Source of the DNA: Lamellibrachia satsuma
Taxonomy: Eukaryota; Annelida; Polychaeta; Sabellida; Siboglinidae
DNA: 64,000 nucleotides
Direction of reading: 5' to 3'
Assembly (NCBI GenBank): GCA_033239005.1
Contig: BSQZ01000006.1
Span: 11,424,162-11,488,161 of the forward strand
Positions 37,475-50,839 of the stretch are shown piece after piece. Positions within the stretch are counted from its first letter, which is position 1; every line of letters starts with the position of its first letter. Both the position numbers and the translations under genes were made by a program. Below the pieces are notes generated by a model. That model was not told the origin of the DNA, ran no database searches, and worked only from the letters and a program-made list of their open reading frames with translations.

Positions 37475-38040
37475 ATCTATATTTATGTGTGGGGAGCTGA
37501 ATATTCATTTGCTAAAGCATGAACACCATAGCAATACTAAAAACGTTCTTGATTTGATGCATAGCCTAGGTCTTTGCCCTCTAATTGATAAGCCAACCAT
37601 AATTACATACATTTCTGCTACCCTAATAGACATTCACAAATGAATTGCGGCACAATACCACCTGTGATATTCTGTTTAATGATATCAGTGACCATCTGCC
37701 AATCTTTGCACTATTTGAGTATCAAATAAGGATAAATGCTAAAATGGATACTCAGGACACTAGAATAATAACTAAACATACCGTAACTTTATTTACACAA
37801 GAACTAAGCCTACAATCATGGGATGATATTTTAAACTGATATAATGTACATCAAGGGTATGATTTATTCTTAAACAAACTAATAAGTTTGTTTAACAAGC
37901 ATTGCCCTGTAACAAGATTTTCACGTAAAAATTTACATTTATAAGAAACCTTGGTTCAACGAAAGTTTAAAACGTGTTTGTGCCAAAAAATAAGCTTTAA
38001 AAAGCATTTGTCATATCCCGTTTACATCAAGCTGAACTAA
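37475..38040 (+). mobile_element. L2-like LINE endonuclease fragment, head-to-head
   Basis: Plus-strand frames read GELNIHLLKHEHH, VLDLMHSLGLCPLIDKPT, TLIDIH, NDISDHLPIFALFEY, then LSLQSWDDILN and KKPWFNESLKRVCAKK. This is the GDFN, TLIDNIF, SDHLPIF and KPWF series of a LINE endonuclease and linker. It belongs to the same family as the minus-strand element beside it. Confidence 0.8.
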
Positions 38041-38241
38041 AGTATCAATGTATCAATGTATGTATCTGTTTGTGTTTATTTATAAAAGCATGTGTCTACG
38101 TCATGTTGATAACCAAGACATTATTATAACTGTTCTACATTTTGTATGGAGCATTGTTTCTCATATTGTAAAACCTTTCAACTTTTTTACTTACATTAAT
38201 ATATATCATGTTTACTTACAATCGTCATTATAATTCAACAT

Positions 38242-38395
<154 letters not shown>

Positions 38396-38461
38396 GTTTG
38401 TGTGTGTGTGTGTGTTTGTGTATTTAGTAAAATGCATGATGGGTCAAATAAACAATTAGTG

Positions 38462-38735
38462 AGGCGCTCTGGCGTGGTGGTTAAAATATCAGACTCCAAA
38501 TCGAGATAATCCGGGTTCAAGTTCAGCTATTTAATTGAGTACTTGGCTATTGACAATGTTGGCTATGTGAAATAATAGTCTTTGCACAGTAATTGCAGCT
38601 TTTCTGTCCGCTTCCCAGAGAAGTTGGCGTTGGAATGAGCATGTCTGCTAGGAGTTGAAATGTATAGAGCGTTGAACAATCCCAAGGATTGGATACCGAA
38701 ATACATAAGACTATACTGTCAATTTTGATTTATCA
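38462..38735 (+). mobile_element. tRNA-derived SINE copy 2
   Basis: The head has TGGCGTGGTGGTTAAAATATCAGACTCC and a B-box-like GGGTTCAAGTTC at 38512-38523. The body words CAGTAATTGCAGC and CGCTTCCCAGAGAAGT follow, then GCGTTGAACAATCCC. It is the best-kept plus-strand copy. Confidence 0.8.
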
Positions 38736-39054
38736 CCATCACATCGTGATCACAGTATCGTTAAAACACATACAAGCAGACAGCACTGATAAGTAACTAT
38801 TAGTTTAGTCCACCGACCTGGAACACATCATTGCAATGCTCGTTGAATTACGTTAATTGAACCAAAGCCGTTTTCGGCAATGATAGGTACACCGTCTGAC
38901 AAAATTTGGCAGAAGTCGAACAGGTAGAAATAATGGTAACCAAAGTGATACAAGTTATGACACACTTAATTGCTTTCAATTACGTGTCTTAACAGCAGTG
39001 CATGTAGTAACTATAATGTTAAGTAATCTTCCTGTATGAGTATCCCGCTATAAA

Positions 39055-39215
39055 CAGTGGTGGATATGTGAATGAATATTCATCTCGCAGTAAATGCCGC
39101 GTGGCTGAAATCTTCCCAAAAAATCGAGTTGGTGTTGGAATGAACAGGTTAGGTAGTTGGTGAGGATAATGCGTTTTGAACAGTTTGTCTGACTGGATAC
39201 CGCGCTACACAACAA
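39055..39215 (+). mobile_element. tRNA-derived SINE copy 3, headless
   Basis: GCAGTAAATGCCGCGTGGCT, CCCAAAAAATCGAGTTGG and GCGTTTTGAACAG match the SINE body. The tRNA-like head is absent. Confidence 0.6.
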
Positions 39216-39689
39216 TCGAACTCTACTTGTTTGAAAAGTATGTAGAGAACCATCACTTCGCCAAACTACGAATGTTCCAAGCTGTGTTTATCGACTTTCA
39301 TTGGTCAACATGAATAAGCAACTACACGTAGTCTTTCATTGGTCAATAATCAACTACACGTAGTCAAGCTAATTGCGGTGGAACGACGATGATACTATAC
39401 GCATATTTATTCCAAGGTAAATTGATTAAATATGTGGAATAGTACGTAATGTAGATTTAACAATATTTGACAATTAATTAACAAAACACTGACTCATTGG
39501 TTTGTAATGCTCTGACTAATGTATCGAACCCTTTCTAAATAATGGTATGATGTTTGTGTCTTTCCATTACAAATTAACAACTCTCTCTATTAATGACAAG
39601 TTGAACACTCTTCTAAGTGATATACTGATTTTATCTTCTGACATGTCATACGTTGTCATGAATGCACGTTATAATCTTCAATCCTACTA

Positions 39690-40470
39690 CCTGCTATCAA
39701 AGATACGTGTGTTTTCTGTGACGAGACATTATTTTTCTACACGAATATGGTAGACCGAACGAGGATTGTTATTATGTAATAAACAGTCTACCTGCTTTCG
39801 ACGTCGTTACAAAACTTGACGCTAAAATATTGGACGTAAACCTCTATGCAGTTGAGTAATTTAAATACAGCTGCTTCAATGTATGTTGTTCGATAACCAC
39901 CGAACGGATACAAGCTAGGACGGATCCTGATTTTCCTATATCTGAATTTAAGGTTGATCTAAGGAAGCAGGTGAAAGCTGTTATACAATAAACCGCTGAA
40001 AGTGCTAGGACACAGCACCAGTAGAACAGATGAAATTTGGCTTTTTTAAGTGCAGTCTGGCTTACACTAATGACACCAGTAATAACTAACATTGGACGTG
40101 GAACGCGTTCAAGCATAAAATAATAAAATACCACGCTTGTCTGCAAGCAAATCTATTTTGTCATCATTAGACTTATTTCGATACATCTATTATTATTACC
40201 TTTCTGTACTTGAAATCCCGTTCGTAGGCAAAAGGAGTAGCACCACGCGCTTATATATTGCTTCCGACATGCGGTATACCTAACTACCGGCCGAGGCGAA
40301 ACAAATAACGCTCGACTGCAATCATTCTACATTTAGCCCCACTCGCTATGTTTCGAGATAAAAGTAGCGAAATGATGTGTTGTGTAACATATAAAACAAA
40401 TTGATTTCAAGTCAGTTCGTAGAGGTAAGTAGTGGCGGTGGTGGTGGTGGTGGTGGTGTTGGTGTTGGAA
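39690..40470. repeat. Block C, second copy
   Basis: It corresponds to 23100-23955 and ends in TGG repeats. The CAG tract and CR1 follow. Confidence 0.8.
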
Positions 40471-40485
40471 TCACACAGCATCCGC

Positions 40486-40645
<160 letters not shown>

Positions 40646-42090
40646 TTTGAATGGAAAGAAGCAAACATCATACCATTATTTAAAAAGGGTTCGAGAAATA
40701 AGTCAGAGAATTACAGACCAGTGAGTTTAACGTCAGTGATTTGTAAATTATTAGAAAGGTTAATTAAAGACCATATGGTGGACTTCCTCGTTAAGCATAA
40801 ATTATTAAATTCATCTCAACATGGATTCCTTAAAGCGAGGTCATGCTTAACAAATATATTATGTTTTTTTGGAAGGAATCACTAAGTGGATAGACGTGGG
40901 ATCGCCAGTAGATATTATCTACTTAGATTTTCAGAAAGCTTTTGACAAAGTGCCACATCAAAGATTACTACTTAAATTAAAAGCCCATGGTATCGGGGAT
41001 AGCATAACTGACTGGATAGAACAATGGCTGACAGACAGAAGACAACGAGTTGTAGTAGATGGAGAAGTTTCAAATTGGAAATCGGTTTTGAGTGGGGTAC
41101 CTCAAGGATCAGTATTAGGACCTATAGTATTCTTAATTTATATCAATGACTTGGACGACAGTATAACAAGTAACGTACTGAAATTTGCGGATGACACAAA
41201 ACTGTTTAGAAAGGTTAATACTGATGGTGATAAACAAACATTTACAAAACGATCTAGACAGATTAGTGAAATGGTCTGAGAAATGGCAGATGTTGTTCAA
41301 TTTTGGGAAATGTAAATGCCTACATACAGGACATGGGAACTTAAATGTAAACTATAAAATGGGAGATAATGTTCTGGGTACTACTGTAAAAGAAAAGGAC
41401 TTAGGAGTTACAATAAGCGCTGATATGAAAGTTTCAGAGCAGTGTGGTATTGCAGTTTAAAATTGTAACCAAATTCTTGGATTGATTAGAAGAAACATAA
41501 CATACAAGGGACAAAAGTTAATTATATCTCTTTATAAAGCAATAGTTAGACCTCATTTAGAATACTGTATACAAGCATGGAGACCATATCGTAAGAAGGA
41601 TATAGATACGCTTGACCGCATACAAAGGAGAGCAACTAAAATGATTCCAGAACTGAGAGACCTTAGTTATGAAGAACGCCTAAAAGAATGTGGTTTAACA
41701 ACTCTAGAGACAAGGAGGTTAAGAGGAGATCAGATTGAAGTTTTTATGATATTGAATGGATATGAAAATATTGATAAAAATATGTTTTTTCTCAGTCAAG
41801 AAGGATAGCAGAACTAGAGGACATGAGGTAAAATTAGTAAAGGATCAATGTAGATTGAACACAAGGAAGCACTCGTTCTCACAGACGACAATAAATGAAT
41901 GGAACAAATTGTCTACAGATTGTGTAACTGCTAGCAGCGTGAATATGTTTAAAAACAAGGTTGACACATATCTCAGGAGGGCGGGTTATAAGTAGATGAA
42001 CATTGTTGGACTCTCGATAAGCCAATGGCTTGCTTGTCCACTTGCCATCTGGGCCTTTGGCTTGGATGGCAAATCTTGTTAAATCTTGTT
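40646..42090 (+). mobile_element. CR1 LINE, RT to 3' end
   Basis: The order is EWKEANIIPLFKKGSRNKSENYRPVSL, then the catalytic blocks DIIYLDFQKAFDKVPHQ, SVLSGVPQGSVLGP, LKFADDTKLF (41180). LFNFGKCKCLHTGHGN, DLGVTISADMKVS, YKAIVRPHLEYCIQAWRPY, ERIQRRATK-type (DRIQRRATKMIPEL), SRTRGHEVKLVKDQ and YLRRAGYK follow, ending at 41995. The 3' tail has CCACTTGCCATCTGG and two TTGTTAAATC units at 42065-42090. Frame breaks occur in a T run near 40868, near 41225, at a TAA at 41458 and near 41790, so it is inactive. The FADD and YLDF catalytic residues are kept. It is 5' truncated. Confidence 0.93.
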
Positions 42091-42134
42091 AAAATCAAAT
42101 GGTTTTCATTGGTCTGTCAATAATTGCAATAAAA

Positions 42135-42443
42135 AGGTAAAGGTACGTTCTTATATAGAGCTGTATCCAGTCATTGGGACTGTTCAAAGCGCTTTACACT
42201 TCACCTGACCTGGTCAGTCCAACGCCATCTCGACTTATCTGGGAAGCATTCAGTCACGCTGCAATTACTGCGCGAAAACTATTCGTTCAAATAGTTACCT
42301 CTGTATGTAGCCACAGCTGAGTAAACTGTGGCAACGTCGGATGAACGAAATTGCCAAAGCTTCGAAACGGCAGCAAGAGGATTCGAACAAATGTTCTCTT
42401 GATTGAGAGCCCGACGCTCTAACCGCTGCAGCACCCCAAGCGA
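42135..42443 (-). mobile_element. tRNA-derived SINE copy 4, best head
   Basis: On the minus strand the element starts GGGGTGCTGCAGCGGTTAGA, with A-box-like GCAGCGGTTAGAGCG. The B-box-like TTGTTCGAATCCTC lies about 45 bases further on. The body has GCAGTAATTGCAGCGTGACT and CTTCCCAGATAAGTCGAG. The tail AAGCGCTTTGAACAG ends in GCTCTATATAAGAACG. That tail resembles the AAGCGCTTTGA-GCGCTATATAA end shared by many L2-mobilised SINEs, so an L2-type LINE is the likely partner. Confidence 0.85.
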
Positions 42444-43199
42444 TATTTACATATTTAGTGTAAATTTGGTTTACCCGATGTCGACGCCTTCTTTCCGATA
42501 ATGTTAAGAAATGTAAATTCACTATTATAGCGCGTTTAGTGTGGATATAATTGTTTAACCAAAAAACAGTGTCGCAATGGCCTGTAATAGTCAATCAATC
42601 TATACCAAAAAGGGGTAAAAAAAATGTCGGTTGTAATTGTAATGCTGCTTTTGTACTGTATGTCTCTACATTGCCAGGACAGAAATTCCACCAAATCACA
42701 TGTGTTTGAATTTTTTTTTTGCGTAATAATAAGTGGTCAGTAGCAGGCAGGTGCATTACGCTTATGGTTGTGCATGCGCAACGTGACTATCGGTAATTGC
42801 TCCACCTGGAGGATTGTTTCGGAACTATGCTAGTACCAAATGGTGCATACATTTTTTACAAGTGACCCCTAATGTATATCGTATTAACTGATGTATTAAG
42901 TGCCCGTAGCTGAAAAAAATTGTGTTAAAAATTTTATTTATTAACCAGGGTTTATTTCCGGTTGCGTTGTTGTTGTTAACATAATCTCTCGAAATCCCCA
43001 CCTTGGTGGCTATGAAATAAAATATGTCGATAACTGGGGATAGTTTTGTTTTATTTAATACAATATGCCATTTTAAAAAGAAACCTTTACGCAACATATT
43101 CATATTTAAAATCAATAAACATTATTTCATCGATTGAGTGCAAACAAATTGTTAGAAACCTGTTCACGAGTGAAATAGTTATGATTATAAAAAAAACAT

Positions 43200-43910
<711 letters not shown>

Positions 43911-44029
43911 AAACTAACATTACGGTGTTGTTGTGCCTATGCACCCACTCGTCAAGTTCAACCACTGTTTGCCCCTAGACACCACGAACGTAAAAATTAT
44001 GTAAACATTTGACCTATATTAACTCCAAG

Positions 44030-44470
44030 ATGCAGCTCCTAGTGACCAAATATTAAATAAATTGCCCTATATTCTTGCTAAGAACTCATTCCCAAAAGCG
44101 CCTGATAGTGATCACACTTTTAATAGTTTGTTAACATTACAGAGCAACTATTCGTTTGTTTTAACTTTAGTCAGCCCGATCAGGAGCATTTAGTTCAAAT
44201 TGGGTAAGGCGCTCTGGTGCACTTGTGTGGAAGTGAGCAACGTCCTTAACAATACGTGTTCTCTTTTCGCATAGTTCATCATTGTTATCGCTTATGGCCA
44301 ATTGTAGTGGAATCAATTCACATTTGGCCTTTATCCTGCCACCTACGTCCGTCTAGTCCTTATCTATTAACATCTTCATATGCTTCCACCCGTCTTTCTT
44401 ATCTTCACTTCCGTCTACTTGCATCTTCGTTCGTCACTGTCCGCTTTCATCTTCTAGCACCTAAGTGTGT
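44030..44470. repeat. Second copy of pyrimidine-rich segment
   Basis: It corresponds to 24495-25020 and joins block B' at about 44470. Confidence 0.65.
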
Positions 44471-45239
44471 CGATTCTTAAGTTCTTCGTCGAAACGAAGA
44501 ATGATGCAGTCGCGATCGGTCTGTTGCGATTCATTAACTTAAACCACATTGTGTTTTGCATACATCTGCTATCTGCATCGCTACTGCATTTCACTGCGCG
44601 GAACAAGATTATTCCAATGTACGCACATATTAAACAATAATGTACCATGATTGTTAAGCGGACAATATACGAAATGTAAATGTGCTAAATGCTGTGTATT
44701 GTGCAGCTGGATACACTTTGATCAAATGTTAAACTGGAATTGTTTCAAGAGAACGATGAGACTAGGCGGAATACAGGAAGAAGGATTAGAAACTGGCAAA
44801 TGCAGTGAACAACCAATAGAAACGATTAGACGTCAAACTCGAACTGTGTCGAAATTGCGGATTCGACACGACGGACGAAGCGCATTTCAGTAGGTAATAT
44901 TTAACGCTAGCGTAGAAGACGTACATCGCTGACAATAAGTCGAGGCGTGCCGATTGACAAAGGTTATCTGGAATATGAGACGTTGTAGCATCGATGTATA
45001 ATAATTAATTACTGGTGAGAAATAATATCTACTCGGTAAGCATTTGTATGCATAAGCCATGACCTGTTGAAGTGGCTATAACATCAGCTTTACTGTTGTA
45101 AGTAATAATAGTACTAATTAACTCGAATGGCGCCAATATCCTCAGATGCTTTAGCTCAGAAGCGCAACAAAACAGTATAATTGACCATTATCGAGAACAG
45201 GGACGCGCAAAAGTCATTATCAGAACGAGGGACAACCGC

Positions 45240-46240
45240 AGGTGTATGATGGAAATGCAATTTGGAATAAATACGTCTTGATTTTTTTTCGGAAGATAGC
45301 TGTAGTTTCAGATGTTTTCAAATCGATGTGGAGTTCATTCTAGATCCTGGGCGCAGCGACGGAGAAAGCACATTTTTTCTAAGTTAAGTTTAGTTTTAGG
45401 AAAAATAAGTTGTTAGTCATGTTGTGCGGTTGTTGTATAGATTTAGCACAATATGTAATAGTGGATAGTTTAAAGTTGATTACAATAGTCAAGGCGGATA
45501 CAACTTAGTGCTGTTGATATTGTTTCCTCAGCGGATAAAATGATGACCCTATTTTGTTGTTGCTTAGTGCCACATATAACTTCTCTGGGATAAGTTTCGG
45601 CTTACTTGATTCCACCAAAAAACAATCATTTATAATCTAAACAGATTATTGTGCATTTGATTGTGAAAGTGATGTGTATACCTGTGTGACATCAACATTC
45701 AAGTGTTGACTGAGATTATGATTAGTAATGACTTGACTGAGAGACGTAATCTATAAGTTGAACAGAACAAGGCCAAAAACGGATCCTTCCGGGACTCCGA
45801 ATGGAATGTGTTGTAGGCAAGAATGTGTGTCAGATATGTTAATGCTTTTGTTGTCACAAGTTTCGTTCTAGGATTGGCGGAAAACAAAATGATTTGGTCG
45901 TGACAAAAGCTCAGGTGTATCAATGTACAGTGGAACATAACGTAGAAACGTGCACAGTACGTGAGAATCCAACTGGAATTCCGTTTAATAATTTGAAGAT
46001 AACAATTAAGTAAATACATAATTGCGTATAGTAATACATCACACCTCACAGGTAGTTACAATAATTGTCGGTTCACCCACATGGTAGTGCAGATCCTATA
46101 TCAACATCGTTGATTGATATAGCTTTTTAGGAGAATGTTGGAAATGTGTCCACATCATGCGATTTGCTCTGAGGTTTTTGAATGATAATGGGAACTTCAT
46201 TAGTAGCTTCAGGTGTGAAACAGTGTAGTGTCTGGTGCGA
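45240..46240 (-). mobile_element. Decayed L2 LINE, second copy
   Basis: It is collinear with 3950-4995. It keeps a stretch missing there, reading FLVESSKPKLIPEKLYVALSNNKI (about 45620-45545), the region after the YADD box of L2. Most other motifs are lost. Confidence 0.55.
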
Positions 46241-46369
46241 AGCGCGTCGTGTGACAGATCCGGAAACGGTTATTGATCATCGGGTAGGTTATGGGAGGTT
46301 CTTCATATTAACATATAACCTGTCAATGTGGTGGGATAAAACAATGAAGTCATCTTAAAAGCTGGCACG

Positions 46370-46796
46370 ATGTGTTTCGGCACCAAGGTACTGATTGCAA
46401 ACAACAGGCAGCTTGACATACACGCTGTGTTTTCCCATCATCTTGGGCCGTTGCCATGGTCGCTGGGAAACGTTAACGGAACTATGAAGAAAACCAGCAA
46501 AGCTGCTTTGGCAAAGCACCTGGAAGGAATGGTGAACCCAGCATGTGATGTTCCCGAGCAAAGTGCTACACTGTTTGATGCAATGGTTCTCGTACAGACG
46601 CCACACGGAGAAAATCGCACTTTTTAAGAGTTATCTGACTACATCTTTGAATCATCACATTTAAGAAAATGAGAGCACACAAAAAATGGAGACGTTTGTT
46701 GACGTGCAGTGAGACAAACAACAAGCTCATCATGTTTCTAGCTGAGTCATGGAAAGAGGAATTGAGCCGAACAGCCGAACAATGTTCGTCAGGTGT

Positions 46797-46888
<92 letters not shown>

Positions 46889-47020
46889 GTGTGAGGAGGT
46901 CCAGGCCCTCAGATACAGCCACGAGGAAACCGACACTCATCTGTTCCTACACGCATCAAACATTTCGAGAAGCGTCCATCGCTCTTGGGAGATCATGGAC
47001 AATGCCACATGAATTGTTGA
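46370..47020 (+). pseudogene. Fragment of a dispersed uncharacterised gene family, split by (GA)n
   Basis: A frame at 46370-46627 reads VFSHHLGPLPWSLGNVNG, TMKKTSKAALAKHLE, then SATLFDAMVLVQTPHGENRTF and a stop. The next piece gives WRRLLTCSETNNKLIMFLAESWKEE (46690-46770). After the GA tract another frame gives CEEVQALRYSHEETDTHLFLHAS (46886-46955). From memory, this series (LGPLPWSLAN, HxFxEL, LLxFLxxEW, EEADTRLLLHA) occurs in multi-copy genes of cnidarians and other invertebrates with no assigned function. Here the pieces lie in different frames and the middle is missing, so it is a relic. What the protein does is unknown to me. Confidence 0.5.
46799..46887. repeat. (GA)n microsatellite
   Basis: About 44 GA units. 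It sits at a CEE codon run of the gene fragment above and explains the Arg-Glu and Ser-Leu proteins read here. Confidence 0.95.
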
Positions 47021-47039
47021 GATAAAAAATATTATATAA

Positions 47040-48330
47040 TTGTATTTATATTATGTATGCACTATTTCTAAGATATATGTAATTCAGCAGTTGATGCATT
47101 GGAACGGTGTCATATTGTGAAGACAAGATCATTAGCTTCGATTATCCAAAATCCGGGATGTGGAGCCACCGTTTGTCGCTCGCACCGTAGCCTGCAATCC
47201 GAGTGTTGCTTCCGTTGTGACGGAAATTATACATGCATCTAGATTCTGGGTGCATATATAATTAGATTAATGTATCTCTCATCCGGTGATTTAGCTAATT
47301 CTTCAAATAAGAATAAACCTTTATCACTTTATACGATGCCATTCGAATCAACTTTAAACTTTGATTATATTGACACAACTGTCACACTGAAGAGCTAAAT
47401 CATGCAAAATATTGTTATTGTGTAGACTCTCGATAATGACGCTGATTTGTTACTGGCACTTCATGACAGCGCCTAAATAAAATGCCAAACTATGTTTCTG
47501 AGGCCAGATCGCTCTCGGCGAGTTCACGAGGCGAGCGAGAGTCGAATAAGCAAGAGTACGAGTGCGCGAATATTCTCGTTGTGAAGAAGGCAGTTTATAG
47601 GTACGCGTCTTTGTTTCACTTTCATGTTGGTCGCTAGGTGGCAAAACAATCTTGCAAATACTCGCAATAGGCCTACATTATTAAAAAATTCTAAATTGCG
47701 CATTGTAACACTGTATTATGCGATACACCGAGTTTTGCGTATTGCAAAATTACTTTAGTTTGCAGTGTTTGGCCGATTTTGTTGATTGGTTACAGCTACA
47801 TTAAAAAATGTCTCAATGTGTTGTCAATTGCACAACATTCGTACATGAGGTAAGTGCACTTAATTACATTGTGTAGGGATGTGTAATGCATTCAACAATT
47901 TAAAGCTCCCTCCTGAATTCATTTATACCATCGCAGTTTAACTAATATTCAGCGCTAATTTCCCGCATGAAATCTGGATTTTAGGGATTTGGGAAGTAAT
48001 ACTGTTGTACCCGGTTCCAATACAGATTTGCTTCAAATATAAAAATATTGATAAGGTACTTGTTTTCGTGTGCAGATATCCGACAAATCATATACGGGAA
48101 ATAGCTGCGCCATGCATGTATTATATTCAAATTCCCCCTGTGCCCAAAAATATGTAGTTATCATAAAATGGAAAGGTATGTTTAACTCCATCATAATCTC
48201 TATAGTAATGTAGTTGGCATTTCCAAGACCAATGAAGACGAAGCTAAAATCAAATATTTGTTCGGTAAACAAATTGAGCATGGTGCCCCACTAATGCTGA
48301 TGTACAAGGGGCACCATGCTCACATAATTA
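47040..48330 (+). repeat. 1.2-kb dispersed repeat E, fullest copy
   Basis: It matches 25548-26715 (inverted), both ends of 5400-5965, and 58080-58240. The left limit is near TATTTCTAAGATAT at 47065 and the right near GGGGCACCATGCTCAC at 48308. No transposase or RT frame was seen. Confidence 0.75.
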
Positions 48331-48539
48331 ATTATGTTATACTATCAAAACGTGAGGACTAATTGTTTTGCATATCAAACTAATATTGATAGAGTAGCCT
48401 CCGCTTAACATAATCACTTGGAGCCAATTAATTATTATTACATTAAGCGGTTGATTGATTTATGTAATTTTTTGGAGAACAAGTCAGAGTTAGAATGATG
48501 TAGAATTGGGTGTACGTAAACAACTTGAGCTTTATTTCG

Positions 48540-48540
<1 letters not shown>

Positions 48541-48613
<73 letters not shown>

Positions 48614-48652
48614 ATTTATTTAATTAATTTAATTAGTATAATTATAAATATG

Positions 48653-48689
<37 letters not shown>
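48541..48689. repeat. Two (TA)n arrays
   Basis: TA at 48541-48609 and 48655-48689, separated by AT-rich DNA. The end ATACGACATGTTT resembles ATACGTCATGTTT after the TA array at 7603, which may extend the B/B' homology. Confidence 0.9.
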
Positions 48690-48690
<1 letters not shown>

Positions 48691-48765
48691 GACATGTTTT
48701 TACTAATTTATCGTTAATTGTTTCGAAAATCAGCATGTAATAATCATGTTTGAACTATTAATAAA

Positions 48766-48802
48766 CTAACACAATTCCGATGTAGTAGGGAATTGAAACT
48801 GG
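48766..48802. repeat. Direct repeat, left copy (partner 52501-52537)
   Basis: CCGATGTAGTAGGGAATTGA lies at 48777 and again near 52517, preceded by similar AAC(T/C)AACACAA words. Confidence 0.7.
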
Positions 48803-49199
48803 CTCCCGCTGTCCAATTGACCGTAGTGACAAGCTATATGCGATGGTAAGACCATAAATCGTAAGAACGTACTGATGTTTCTCGTGTGCCAAACGGTAAT
48901 GTAGAAGTAAAAGCGAGAAACCTGAGCAAGGTAATCAAGCGATGACTGTGATGATTGATTAATGAATAAGTTGAATTGCATTTCTTTGTCTTTATTTGGA
49001 TCCAGTCTGATGTGATCAAGTAGAATCACTATCAGCGGTGTCATACTTAGATGGCGGATGCAGTCGCTTTTGCTTAATGCTATAAAACTAATTCGGCATT
49101 CGTCGAAGGAAGAAACACGAGCTTGTGACACATATGGAATATATATTTCTCCGGGTCTCTCTTTCTCGCTTTCTCTCTCGATCTTTCGCTCATTTACTC

Positions 49200-49742
<543 letters not shown>

Positions 49743-49747
49743 TGTTG

Positions 49748-49768
49748 GGGCCTCCCGTATTGGAGGCC
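49748..49768. other. Short hairpin GGCCTCC-N6-GGAGGCC
   Basis: Perfect 7-bp stem with a 6-base loop directly after the TA array, in otherwise AT-rich DNA. Confidence 0.6.
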
Positions 49769-49799
49769 TGGTGGGATAAATGATCGCCCCACCTTTGCT

Positions 49800-50830
49800 A
49801 CTTTTACATGTCATTTAATAATTGCTTTTCTCGATGAGCTAGTTTGTATTGATGATTAAGCTATATCTCATCGATTTACACATATATGATATTTTTCTCG
49901 ATGAACATATTTGTACCAGCTATTTTCTCATCGATACATGTATTTTAGTATCACGATGCATTTATTAAATGACCTTCAACAACAGTTACTCTTTGTGTGT
50001 TCCTGTAGCAAACAAGCTCAGGTTTCTGCCATTACGCATCTGCAAGGTATCAACATTAAGCATCAGCAGGGTATAAATACATATACAAAATGTTTACATA
50101 ATTATTATATGTCACATTTATCATCACCTGTTTGATGGCTAACTTATTAAATCTTGTTCACAATCGCTGACTTTATGTTATAATTAGTGCATATAATAAT
50201 ATGTTGTTATTCAACAAAAACACTCATCATTACATGTATGTTGTGCACCCCTTTCTTTTTACAAATGCATATTCTTCTTGACTAGGTACCACGATGCCTA
50301 TAACTGTGCGCAGTCAACAGCACCCACAACTAGTAGGAAGCCCCCAACTGCATTAAATGATTCGACCAGTTTAGCCACTTGTTCGCTACAATAAATTATT
50401 TGTTGACAGAAACTTTAAAATTTTACAAGATGGCAGTTGAGTTTTAAAGTAAATCAAAGAGCTATAAGGACCTATAAAAACAGACAATACCATAATATTC
50501 AATATTTTACTTCAGATTCAAATATACATTTTCTGTGGAATTTTGTCCACATACACCCAAGTGCCCACGGTTACATGCATTAGTTTATGTATGTGAAGAA
50601 TGATGTAACTTAACAAGACGTACATAAATGTTTTCACAAATAATATAACAATTATATTGCTCAGTAACACGAAATACAGTTTTGGAAGTAATTAAATAAT
50701 AAATAAGCATGCTACCTTGTTTATACATGTGTTTCCAATTACCCTCATAATAAATAAAATTAATAAACATTTCTGTTTTTGCTATGTACACCACTATAGT
50801 AGGCAGCATTGACAGCTAATAAAATTGGGG
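49800..50830. other. No gene seen
   Basis: AT-rich, with the motif TTTCTCGATGA / CTCATCGAT recurring four times at 49828-49935. No domain-like frame is present. Confidence 0.55.
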
Positions 50831-50839
50831 TTTAAATGC

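Larger units (their letters stand above)
44460..48400. repeat. Segmental duplication block B' (second copy)
   Basis: It is the partner of 3050-6030 in direct order. Extra material here includes 46300-47030 (a gene fragment with a GA tract), which has no counterpart near 4750-5400. Confidence 0.8.

Noticed and set aside
38462..38535. Functional tRNA gene
   Set aside because: A- and B-box-like words are present but the cloverleaf pairing is poor and the sequence continues into a SINE body repeated elsewhere.
49748..49768. Histone-type 3' stem-loop
   Set aside because: The stem-loop does not match the histone consensus and no histone gene is nearby.
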